64,000 nt of DNA from Bradyrhizobium glycinis. Its GTDB lineage: Bacteria; Pseudomonadota; Alphaproteobacteria; Rhizobiales; Xanthobacteraceae. The translations under genes and the position numbers were made by a program. The DNA is taken from the NCBI RefSeq assembly GCF_016031655.1, contig NZ_JACCHQ010000020.1:1-64000 (forward strand), in the 5' to 3' direction. Below are positions 46,429 through 54,454 of this stretch, in pieces. The notes under the pieces are model-generated. The model saw nothing but the letters and a program-made list of their open reading frames with translations, searched no databases and was not told the origin of the DNA. How positions within the stretch are numbered: position 1 is the stretch's first letter; each line of letters opens with the position of its first letter.

Positions 46429-47902
46429 TGACCGGTTTCTCCATTCGCGGCTCCCAGCCGCCGCCGAGCGCCTGGTACAGGCTGACGATGGCCAGAAGCC
46501 GTGCGAGTTGGGCCTGCGACAGCGCGTCTTCTGCCTGGAACAGGGTCAGTTGGGTGTTGAGCACGGTCACGATGTCGGCGGTGCCAGCACGCAATTGCTG
46601 CTCGGAGAGATCGAAGGCGCGGCGCGAGGCGGCGACGACGTCGCGCTGCAATTGCAGCCGGATCGTGGTCTGCTTGATCGAGAACAGTGCGTTGTCGACA
46701 TCGGCAAAGGCCTGGATGATGGTCTTGCGATAGGTTTGCAGCAGCTCGTCCTGCCGCGCCTTGGCCAACTCGAGATTGCCGAGGATCCTGCCGCCGTCGA
46801 AGATCGGCTGCGTCGCGCTGCCGACGAGCTGGAAGAAGGCCGCATGCGGCTGGAACAGCGAGACCAGCGCCGCGCTCTGATAGCCGCCGCTGCCGGTGAG
46901 CTGGATGGTCGGAAAGAACTGTGCGCGGGCATTGCCGATGTTGGCGGTGGCGGAGGCGAGCTGCGCCTCCTGGCGACGGATGTCCGGCCGCTGCGTCAGC
47001 AGCTCCGACGGCAGGCCGGGCGTCACGCGCGGGATCGCGATCCGGTCCAGAGAGCCGCCGTGAACGCGCACGCTCTCCGGCGGGCGCGAGACCAGCACGG
47101 CGAGCGCGTTGACGTTCTGGTCCAACGTCTGGCGCAGCGGCGGCACCAGCGCCTTCTGGTTCGCCAGCACGCTCTCCTGTTGGGCGACGTCGAGATCGCT
47201 GCCGGTGCCGGCCCTGCGGCGCTCCCTGACCGCATCGAGGATGCGCTGCGCGCTCGCGATATTGCGCTGTGAGGTCCTGATGCGGTCCTGCGAGGCCAGC
47301 ACCTGGAAATAGGCGTTGGCGACGGCGGCGAGCGTGGTCAGCGCGACCGTGTCGCGATCGAAACGGTTGGCGTTCGCCGTCTCCTCTGCCGATTGCAGCG
47401 CGTCGCGGTTCTGGCCCCAGAAATCGAGCTGATAGCTCGCGCTCAGCGAGGCCGTATAATTGACGACCTCGCGCCCGCCGATCGACAGACCCGAGGAGCT
47501 TGCGCCCGAGGTGCGCGAATAGGTTTCCGATCCGGCTGTCGACACGCTCGGCAGCAGCGCCGCGCCCGCCTGCCGCGCCTGCGCGTCGGCCTGGACGATG
47601 CGCGCAACGGCCGCGGCGATGTCGAGGTTGACGGTCTGCGCCTCCTCCATTAGCTGCGTCAGCTCCGCAGAGCGGAAGCCGCGCCACCAATCCAGCGACG
47701 GTGGCGCATCGCCCTTGCCGGCATATTTGTAGTGCGTGGGAACGTCGAGTGCGGGATCGGGAAGATCCTGGGTCAGCACGCAAGCCCCCGAGCCGGCGGC
47801 GAGGCACAGCACCGCAATCCATCGCGCCGCGCGCAACGTTCCGAATGCAGAACCGAGAGACCGCCGCGAGGCGATCACTGGAACTTGCTGTGTCACATCC
47901 AC
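46418..47902 (-). CDS. Outer-membrane efflux lipoprotein (NodT/OprM family)
   Basis: A 494-residue outer-membrane factor for the RND pump. The signal peptide ends in a lipobox-like ...LAAGSGAC, giving a lipid-anchored N-terminus, unlike the TolC-type protein elsewhere in the window. The two efflux repeats contain LDWWRGFRSAELTQLMEEA and the second-half LPSELLTQRPDIRRQEAQLA. The start is GTG 47902, with another in-frame GTG six bases later; the G-rich GGCGGGGGG lies next to both. It is the first gene of the pump operon. Confidence 0.92.
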   Translation of the reverse strand: MDVTQQVPVIASRRSLGSAFGTLRAARWIAVLCLAAGSGACVLTQDLPDPALDVPTHYKYAGKGDAPPSLDWWRGFRSAELTQLMEEAQTVNLDIAAAVARIVQADAQARQAGAALLPSVSTAGSETYSRTSGASSSGLSIGGREVVNYTASLSASYQLDFWGQNRDALQSAEETANANRFDRDTVALTTLAAVANAYFQVLASQDRIRTSQRNIASAQRILDAVRERRRAGTGSDLDVAQQESVLANQKALVPPLRQTLDQNVNALAVLVSRPPESVRVHGGSLDRIAIPRVTPGLPSELLTQRPDIRRQEAQLASATANIGNARAQFFPTIQLTGSGGYQSAALVSLFQPHAAFFQLVGSATQPIFDGGRILGNLELAKARQDELLQTYRKTIIQAFADVDNALFSIKQTTIRLQLQRDVVAASRRAFDLSEQQLRAGTADIVTVLNTQLTLFQAEDALSQAQLARLLAIVSLYQALGGGWEPRMEKPVNAL

Positions 47903-48010
47903 CCCCCGCCGGGCAGATCAAGCCGCCGCAACGCTGCCGGATTAACCGATTCGCGGCGGGGTGGTCGGGAGGCCTTGGACGACGCGTTCACAGTGATGAT
48001 GCTTTCTGCG

Positions 48011-48023
48011 GAACCTGAGGTTC
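48011..48023. promoter_or_regulatory. 13-bp palindrome upstream of RND operon
   Basis: GAACCT-G-AGGTTC is a perfect dyad with one central base, 109 bases before the outer-membrane gene start. It could be a repressor half-site pair; no binding protein is identified. Confidence 0.35.
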
Positions 48024-48160
48024 ATACTAGCCGGGCGCGGAACGGCGGGACAGTGCCGCAATTGCGAGATGCCGGTGCCAACGAGCCGGTAGCGAGCAGA
48101 CAAGAATACGGAAAGCGCCTGTCTCGCAGAGACTTTCTTCATTGCGAAGCATTGGGAAAC

Positions 48161-48174
48161 GTAAGCAAGCTTAC
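48161..48174. promoter_or_regulatory. Candidate TetR-type operator upstream of RND operon
   Basis: GTAAGC-AA-GCTTAC is a perfect 6+2+6 dyad embedded in an AT-richer stretch. TetR-family repressors of RND pumps often bind dyads of this kind. It lies 259 bases upstream of the first pump gene, so it would control a promoter with a long leader, or an unrecognised short gene. Confidence 0.4.
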
Positions 48175-48617
48175 CAAGATTTCATGTGATATCGCGGCCA
48201 CACCCCTCAGCTTCGCCCTCCATTTGGACCGCGCCACGCGCCTTCAGCTCAGTCGCACCCTCTGCGCGGCGCGCAAGACCGTCAATCTTGCCAAATACGC
48301 AGCCCTCCACTGTGCCGATATCTGTTCGGCCAACGAACCGCAGTCCACGCGTCCTGTCGCCTGTGCAAGAACTGGTCGCAACAACGCTGATCGGAAGCGC
48401 GGTCGTTTCGTGCACTGGCCGGGGTTCGGCCGTTTCCTCCTACCGAATATCCGGCCGCACGGCCGTGCGCATCATCGCTAGCCTGCTCTCAAGCATATCA
48501 CTGTTTGCGCGGGCGTTTAGTCGGGTTCGCCGCAGCGCAAAAGCCTTTCCCTTTGGCCTCCCAAGCACTAGGTTCGGGCCAAAGCCGATCAACCCCCTGG
48601 TAGTGATTTTCCCTGAC

Positions 48618-49652
48618 ATGACCATTCGCAACGACGTTGTCGAAGCCATCGGCAACACCCCCCTCATCAAGCTCAAGCGGGCTTCGGAATTGACCGGCTG
48701 CACCATCCTGGGCAAGGCCGAGTTCATGAATCCCGGTCAGTCGGTGAAGGACCGCGCCGGGAAATGGATGATCCTGGAGGCCGAGAAGCGCGGCGAGCTG
48801 AAGCCCGGCGGGCTGGTGGTGGAGTCGACCGCCGGCAATACCGGCATCGGCCTTGCCGTGGTTGCAAGCGCGCGCGGGTACCGCACCCTGATCGTGATCC
48901 CGGAGACGCAGAGCCAGGAGAAGAAGGATTTCCTGAAGCTTTGCGGTGCCGAGCTGATCGAGGTGCCGGCCCTTCCTTACGCCAACCCCAACAACTACCA
49001 GCATGTCGGCCGGCGGCTCGCCGACGAGCTGCGCAAGACCGAGCCCAATGGCGTGCTGTTCGCCGACCAGTGGAATAACCTCGACAACGCCAAGGCGCAT
49101 TACGAATCCACGGGGCCTGAGATCTGGGAGCAGACCGGCGGCAAGGTCGACGGCTTCGTCTGCTCGGTCGGCAGCGGCGGCACGCTCGCCGGCGTCAGCC
49201 GCTATCTGAAGGAGAAGAACAAGAACATCCGCATCGCCTGCGCCGATCCGCACGGTGCCGGCATGTACGAATATTTCAGGACCGGCGATCCCAAGGCGAC
49301 GCCGGGCGGCTCGATCACCGAGGGCATCGGCCTCAACCGCGCCACCGCGATCGTCGAGACTGCCAAGGTCGACGATGCCTATCTCATCCCCGACGCTGAC
49401 GCCGTCAGTGCGATCTACGAACTGCTTCAGCACGAAGGTCTGTGCCTCGGTGGCTCGACGGGCATCAATGTCGTCGGCGCGATGCGGCTTGCGAAGCAGC
49501 TCGGGCCCGGCAAGACGATCGTCACGGTGCTGTGCGATTCCGGCAGCCGCTATCTGTCGAAGCTGTTCAACGCCGACTTCATGCGCGCCAAGAACCTACC
49601 AGTTCCGGAATGGTTGGAGAAGCGCAGCAACATCAAGCCGCCCTTCGTCTGA
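48618..49652 (+). CDS. cysK: Cysteine synthase (CysK-like PLP enzyme)
   Basis: A 344-residue PLP enzyme that makes L-cysteine from O-acetylserine and sulphide. The PLP lysine is Lys44 in NPGQSVKDRAGKWM, the substrate-binding loop is ESTAGNTGIGLAV, and the phosphate-binding loop is SVGSGGTLAGVSRYLKE. The start at ATG 48618 fits the family N-terminus (DVVEAIGNTPLIKLKR); the frame extends much further upstream without sense. It is slightly longer than typical CysK, as in other alphaproteobacteria. A cystathionine beta-synthase-like activity cannot be excluded. Confidence 0.93.
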   Translation: MTIRNDVVEAIGNTPLIKLKRASELTGCTILGKAEFMNPGQSVKDRAGKWMILEAEKRGELKPGGLVVESTAGNTGIGLAVVASARGYRTLIVIPETQSQEKKDFLKLCGAELIEVPALPYANPNNYQHVGRRLADELRKTEPNGVLFADQWNNLDNAKAHYESTGPEIWEQTGGKVDGFVCSVGSGGTLAGVSRYLKEKNKNIRIACADPHGAGMYEYFRTGDPKATPGGSITEGIGLNRATAIVETAKVDDAYLIPDADAVSAIYELLQHEGLCLGGSTGINVVGAMRLAKQLGPGKTIVTVLCDSGSRYLSKLFNADFMRAKNLPVPEWLEKRSNIKPPFV

Positions 49653-49713
49653 CTGTCACGCGCGTCGTCGAGTCGAGAGCTCACGTCCACACGCTCTGCG
49701 CGGTTCGGCCGGT

Positions 49714-51951
49714 TTAAGGGAGCTGCCCGCTTTCAGAGGCAGCGGCACAATAGTCGCGCCAGAACTTGCGGTAGCCCTCCTCAACCCTGCGCGTGTAGCC
49801 TTCGACGTTGCCTGCGGCCGAAGCTGCGATCCGGGCCGGCAATTCCGCGCGCAGCTTTGCCAGATGCGCGGGCTGGGCAGCAAATTTGCACGCGATCACG
49901 GCGTAGCCCTCGTCGTCCTCGGCCACCCAGTCGTCGAGACCGACGGCCGCCACGATGGAGCCGCCGGCGCGCGAGGATGCACCGTGGCCGAGCTTGGCGA
50001 CGACCGGAACGCCCGCATAGAGGGATTCCCAGGTGCTGACGCCGCCATTCTGCGGAAACGGATCGAGCGAAATATCGACCAACGCGAAGGCTCGCAGATG
50101 ATCGCCGCGCTCGGACGAGCCGAGGCAAGTGATCCACTCTTCGGCGATCCCGTGGGCCACAAAGCGCGCGAGGAGACCGTCGCGCACGAGGGGATCGTCG
50201 AGCAGCGTGTGCTTGATGATGATCTTCGATCCGGCCACCTCCCGCATCACGTTCGACCATACCCGGATGGCCTCGTCCGAGATCTTGTTGACGCGGTTGA
50301 ACACGCCGAAGGTGACGTAGCCGTTGCGGAGCATGGGAGGCTCCGACGGCGGCACATCCAGGATGGGATCGATCGTGATCAGGCATGGCAGGTCATAGAC
50401 CTTTTCGGTCAGCAGATGCCGCGCCGATTGCGGAATGAAGACGGGGTCCGCGAGCACGTAGTCCATCGTCCGAAGGCCCGTACCGGTCGCGTGTCCGAAG
50501 CCCGTGACCTGGATGGGAGCCGGCTTGCGGGCGAAGACCTGGAGCCTGTTGCCCGACGAATGCCCGGACACGTCGATCAGGATATCGACCTTGTCGGCCT
50601 CGATACGATCGGCCAATTCGTCGTCGGACATCTGCCAGGCATCGACCCAGACGTCTGCCGCCGACCTGAATTCGGCTGTGACCGCATCTCGTGTCGGCGA
50701 ACACGAATAGCAGACGACCTCGAAGCTGGCGTGATCGTGATGGCGCAGCACCGGCAGCAGGCCGAACGCCGCCGAATGATACCAGAATTCGGCGGAAACA
50801 TAGCCGATGACGATCCGCCTGTCGGGCTCGAGCTGCCGGGGAGCGAGCTTCCGCTGCGGCACGCGGGCGCCGATCGCTTCGCCCCAGGACCTTCGTGTCG
50901 CCTGCTGGATCGTGAAATCGGCGTCGGGGAGAAAGTCCAGATAGTAGATCTTCCGCGCCATCAAGTCTGGATCCGGCGCGATCGCCAGCGCCGCGTCGAG
51001 ATGTTCGATTGCGGACGCGATTTCTCCCTGATTTGCAAAACAGGAGCTCAGCAATGCCAACGCGATCGTGGAACGTGGATTTTGCTCGAGCAAGGTCGTG
51101 CAGGCCAGGATCGCCTGTGCGGTATTTCCCAGGCTGAGCGAGACCTCCGCCTTTCCCCGCAAGGCCATTTCGAACCGGGGCGAAAGTGCAAGTGCCGCAT
51201 CGAAATCCGCGGCTGCCTGTTCCAGCCGCGACAGGGCCGAGTTGAGGCGACCGCGCTGCGCCAGAATCTTCGCCGAATCGGGCTTGATCGCGAACGCCGC
51301 CGCGAGCGCAGCTTCCGCTTCATCGTAGCGCTTGAGCTCGATGCTGACCATGCCTTTGCCAATGAGCGCTTCGATGTGGCGCGGCTGAAACAACAGCGCG
51401 CGATCAAAACTCTCCCTGGCACGGTCGAACCGGAACAGCGCCAGCTCCGCCACGCCACGATTGCAAAGTGCGTCGGCGTAGTCGGGCTTCAGCTTAATGG
51501 CCCGATCATACATCTCGATGGCCTGTTCGGGCAGGTTCATCTGGAGCAGGGTATTGCCGAGGCCAGCCAGGGCCGGCGTAAAATTCGGCTTCAGCGCGAT
51601 CGCTTTCTCCTGGCAGGCGCGGGCCGCTTCAAATTTCTGAAGCACGAAGTAGACGGCCGCGAGATTGCTCTGAGCCTCGTGCGAACGCGGATCGATCGCA
51701 ATCGCGCGCTCGAGCAGCTGTTGCGCCTCCTCAAGGCGCCCGCCCTGCTGCACGCTCAGGCCGAGCACGTGCGTGGCGTCGAAATGATCCGGAACGGCTT
51801 GCAGAATCTGGCGGCAGAGCGCCTCGCTTTCCGCATATCTGCCTTGACCATAGGCGCTCGCCGCGGCGGAGATGACGGCGTCGGCCTGCTTCTTCAATTT
51901 CTTCTGCAATCGCGCATTCTGGAATGCGCGCGCGCCGACGCTGCTCTGCAA
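49714..51951 (-). CDS. TPR and O-GlcNAc-transferase-like protein, copy 1
   Basis: A 745-residue protein with about nine TPR units (residues 15-330) and a C-terminal domain of the OGT/SPINDLY (glycosyltransferase 41) type. Visible marks are IVIGYVSAEFWYHSAAFGLL (His at the position of the OGT catalytic-region His), IDVSGHSSGNRL, GFGHATGTGL, FGVFNRVNKIS (with the Lys expected to hold UDP) and FPQNGGVSTWESLYAGVPVV. Such enzymes attach GlcNAc or related sugars to Ser/Thr of proteins. The frame starts at TTG with CCGGAGAGACATC ahead. It is the last of four tandem copies. Target proteins are unknown. Confidence 0.87.
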   Translation of the reverse strand: MQSSVGARAFQNARLQKKLKKQADAVISAAASAYGQGRYAESEALCRQILQAVPDHFDATHVLGLSVQQGGRLEEAQQLLERAIAIDPRSHEAQSNLAAVYFVLQKFEAARACQEKAIALKPNFTPALAGLGNTLLQMNLPEQAIEMYDRAIKLKPDYADALCNRGVAELALFRFDRARESFDRALLFQPRHIEALIGKGMVSIELKRYDEAEAALAAAFAIKPDSAKILAQRGRLNSALSRLEQAAADFDAALALSPRFEMALRGKAEVSLSLGNTAQAILACTTLLEQNPRSTIALALLSSCFANQGEIASAIEHLDAALAIAPDPDLMARKIYYLDFLPDADFTIQQATRRSWGEAIGARVPQRKLAPRQLEPDRRIVIGYVSAEFWYHSAAFGLLPVLRHHDHASFEVVCYSCSPTRDAVTAEFRSAADVWVDAWQMSDDELADRIEADKVDILIDVSGHSSGNRLQVFARKPAPIQVTGFGHATGTGLRTMDYVLADPVFIPQSARHLLTEKVYDLPCLITIDPILDVPPSEPPMLRNGYVTFGVFNRVNKISDEAIRVWSNVMREVAGSKIIIKHTLLDDPLVRDGLLARFVAHGIAEEWITCLGSSERGDHLRAFALVDISLDPFPQNGGVSTWESLYAGVPVVAKLGHGASSRAGGSIVAAVGLDDWVAEDDEGYAVIACKFAAQPAHLAKLRAELPARIAASAAGNVEGYTRRVEEGYRKFWRDYCAAASESGQLP

Positions 51952-52033
51952 GATGTCTCTCCGGAAGATGCCCCAGGCCGAGTCTAGCTGATTCGCGTAC
52001 CGGCCCGGCCGAACTGCCGGACCAGAAATCCGT

Positions 52034-52047
52034 CCGGGATATCCCGG
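52034..52047. repeat. 14-bp palindrome in OGT copy 1-2 gap
   Basis: CCGGGATATCCCGG is a perfect palindrome. The same 14 bases recur at 54420-54433, and an imperfect form is in the gap near 56813, so each inter-copy gap carries it. It may be a duplicated transcript-end or regulatory element. Confidence 0.5.
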
Positions 52048-52067
52048 GTTCGCCTGCAGGATGCAGC

Positions 52068-54338
52068 TCAGGAGCTGCCAGGTGCGTCCGCCCCGCTGAC
52101 CGCAGCGTCGTCGCGTTCTGCGGCAGCGGCACAGTAATCGCGCCAGAACTTTCGGTATCCCGCCTCGAGCTCACGCGTGTAGATCTCGATATTACCGGCG
52201 GGCGAGGCCGCGATCTGGGCCGGCAAGCCAGCGCGCAACTTCGCCAGATACTCGGGCTGCGAGGCAAACTTGCGGGCGATCTCGACATAGCCGTCGTCGT
52301 CCTCCGCGACCCAGTCGCTGAGGCCGACGGCCGCCACGATGGAGGCGCCGGCACGCGAGGAGGCGCCAATGCCGAGCTTGGCCACGACCGGAACGCCCGC
52401 ATAGAGGGATTCCCAGGTGCTGATGCCGCCGTTTTGCGGGAACGTATCAAGGGAGATGTCGACCTTCGCAAGTGCCAGCAGATGCTCGTGGCGCGGGGTC
52501 GAGCCCAGGCAGATGACGTCTTCCGCGGCGATGCCCTGCGCCACGAAACGCGCCAGCAGACCGTCGCGCACGAGGGGATCGTCGAGCAGCGTATGCTTGA
52601 CGACGATCTTCGATCCGGTCACCTCGCGCATCACGTTCGACCACACGCGGATGGCATGGTCCGAGATCTTGCTGACGCGGTTGAACACGCCGAAAGTGAC
52701 GTAGCCGTTGCGGAGCATGGGAGGCTCCGACGGCGGCACATCCAGGATGGGATCGATCGTGATCAGGCACGGCAGGTCATAGACCTTTTCGGCCAGCAGA
52801 TGCCGTGCCGATTGTGGAATGAAGACAGGGTCCGCGAGCACATAGTCCACGGTCGGCATGCCCGTACCCGTCGCGTGTCCGAACCCGGTGGCCTGGATCG
52901 GAGCCGGCTTTCGCGCGAAAAGCTGCAGCCTGTTGCCGGTCGTGTGGCCGGACACGTCGATCAGGATATCGACCTTGTCGGCCTCGATGCGATCGGCGAG
53001 CTCGTCATCCGAAAGCTGCCAGGCATCGACCCATGCGTCAGCCAATGACTCGAATTTGGCGGTCATCGCGTCTCGCGACGGCGAGCACGAATAGCAGATG
53101 ATCTTGAAGTTGGCGTGATCATGACGGCGCAGCACCGGCAGCAAGGTGAGGGCCGCTGAGTGGTGTCGGAATTCGTTGGCGACATAGCCGACCACGATCT
53201 GCTTTTCCGGATCGAGCGGCCGCTTCGGCAGCGTCCGCTGCGGTATCTTGGAGCCGATCAAGTCCCACCAATCTCGCCGCACCGCCTGCTGGAGCGCGAA
53301 ATCGGCCTCGGCGCGGTGGTCCTGCAAGAAGATCTTTCCTCGGATCGCGTCTTCATAGTCCGGCCGGATCGCCAGCGCGCGATTGAGATATTCGATCGCG
53401 GCGTCCATTTCTCCCTGGTTCGAATGAGCAAAGCCCATCAGTGCCAGCCCCGCCTCCGACCGCGGATTTCGCTCGAGCAAGGCCGCTGCGGCCGCCAACG
53501 CCTGCGCTGTCTTGCCCATCATGAGGCAAGCCTGTGCCTTGCCCCGGAGAGCCAGTTCGAGGTTGGGCGAAACCGCGAGCGCCGCCTCGAAATCCGCAAG
53601 CGCCGGCTCCAGGCGTCCCAGCTCGTAATTGAGCCGCCCGCGTTGCGCCAGGATCTTCGCCGAACCGGGCCTGATCGTGAGCGCCGCTGCGAGAGCAGCT
53701 TCCGCGTCATCGTAGTGCTTGAGCTCGAGGCCGACCACGGCTTTGCCGACGAGCGCCTCGGCGTGACGCGGTTGAAACAACAGCGCCCGATCAAGGCTTT
53801 CCCGCGCGCGGTCGAACCGGCGCAGCGCCAGCTCCGCCAAGCCGCGATTGCAAAGCGCGTCGGCATGGTCCGGCTTCAGCCTGATGGCGCGATCGTACAT
53901 CTCGATGGCCTGTTCGCGCAGGTTCATCTGAAGCAAGGTATTGCCGAGGCCGGTCAGGGCCGGCGCAAAATTCGGCTTCAGCGCGATCGCCTTCTCCTGA
54001 CAGGCGCGAGCGGCCTCCAGTTTCTGCAGGACGAAGTACAATGTTGCGAGACTGTTGTGGGCCTCGGCCGAACGCGGATCGATCGCGACCGCGCGTTCGA
54101 GCAGCTGTTGCGCCTGTTCCAGCCGCCCGCCCTCTTGCGCGCACAGGCCGAGCAGATGCGTGGCGTCGAAATGATCCGGAATGGCCTGCAGGATCTGACC
54201 GCAGATCGCCTCGGTCTCAGCATATCTGCCTTGGCCAAAGGCACTCGCCGCGGCGGTGATGACGGCATCCGCCTGCTTCTTCAATTTCTTTTGCAATCGC
54301 GCATTCTGGAATGCGCGCGCACCGGCGCTGCTCTGCAA
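52068..54338 (-). CDS. TPR and O-GlcNAc-transferase-like protein, copy 2
   Basis: A 756-residue paralogue of its neighbours with the same TPR plus OGT-like layout: IVVGYVANEFRHHSAALTLL, IDVSGHTTGNRLQLF, GFGHATGTGM, FGVFNRVSKIS and FPQNGGISTWESLYAGVPVV. The N-terminal third is closer to copy 1, while the later TPRs, linker and C-terminal end are closer to copy 3, so it appears mosaic. The TTG start with GGAGAGACACC is shared. A 14-bp palindrome lies in the 116-base gap downstream. It probably acts in the same protein-glycosylation role as the other copies. Confidence 0.87.
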   Translation of the reverse strand: MQSSAGARAFQNARLQKKLKKQADAVITAAASAFGQGRYAETEAICGQILQAIPDHFDATHLLGLCAQEGGRLEQAQQLLERAVAIDPRSAEAHNSLATLYFVLQKLEAARACQEKAIALKPNFAPALTGLGNTLLQMNLREQAIEMYDRAIRLKPDHADALCNRGLAELALRRFDRARESLDRALLFQPRHAEALVGKAVVGLELKHYDDAEAALAAALTIRPGSAKILAQRGRLNYELGRLEPALADFEAALAVSPNLELALRGKAQACLMMGKTAQALAAAAALLERNPRSEAGLALMGFAHSNQGEMDAAIEYLNRALAIRPDYEDAIRGKIFLQDHRAEADFALQQAVRRDWWDLIGSKIPQRTLPKRPLDPEKQIVVGYVANEFRHHSAALTLLPVLRRHDHANFKIICYSCSPSRDAMTAKFESLADAWVDAWQLSDDELADRIEADKVDILIDVSGHTTGNRLQLFARKPAPIQATGFGHATGTGMPTVDYVLADPVFIPQSARHLLAEKVYDLPCLITIDPILDVPPSEPPMLRNGYVTFGVFNRVSKISDHAIRVWSNVMREVTGSKIVVKHTLLDDPLVRDGLLARFVAQGIAAEDVICLGSTPRHEHLLALAKVDISLDTFPQNGGISTWESLYAGVPVVAKLGIGASSRAGASIVAAVGLSDWVAEDDDGYVEIARKFASQPEYLAKLRAGLPAQIAASPAGNIEIYTRELEAGYRKFWRDYCAAAAERDDAAVSGADAPGSS

Positions 54339-54419
54339 GGTGTCTCTCCGGAGGTGGCCCGTGGCGAGTCTAGCTGATTCGCGTGTCCACTCGGCCGAAC
54401 TGCCGGGCTAGAAACCCGT

Positions 54420-54433
54420 CCGGGATATCCCGG
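54420..54433. repeat. 14-bp palindrome in OGT copy 2-3 gap
   Basis: This is identical in sequence to the palindrome at 52034-52047 and occupies the same relative place, showing that the gap was duplicated together with the genes. Confidence 0.5.
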
Positions 54434-54454
54434 GGGTCGCCTGCAGGATCCAGC

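Larger units (their letters stand above)
47903..48617. other. Divergent regulatory region of RND operon and cysteine synthase gene
   Basis: This 715-base stretch separates two divergent transcription units. Two palindromes stand out, at 48011-48023 and 48161-48174. A minus-strand frame at 48182-48415 (77 codons, GTG start) has a distant AGGAGGAAA but no recognisable protein pattern, so it is not called. No other gene is supported. Confidence 0.5.

Noticed and set aside
48182..48415. 77-codon minus-strand frame upstream of cysteine synthase
   Set aside because: The GTG start is too far from the AGGAGGAAA and no family pattern is visible; the evidence is too thin to call a gene.
49255..51987. 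910-codon frame opposite OGT-like copy 1 and running from cysK
   Set aside because: It has no ribosome binding site and the composition of a shadow; both strands' real genes explain the region.
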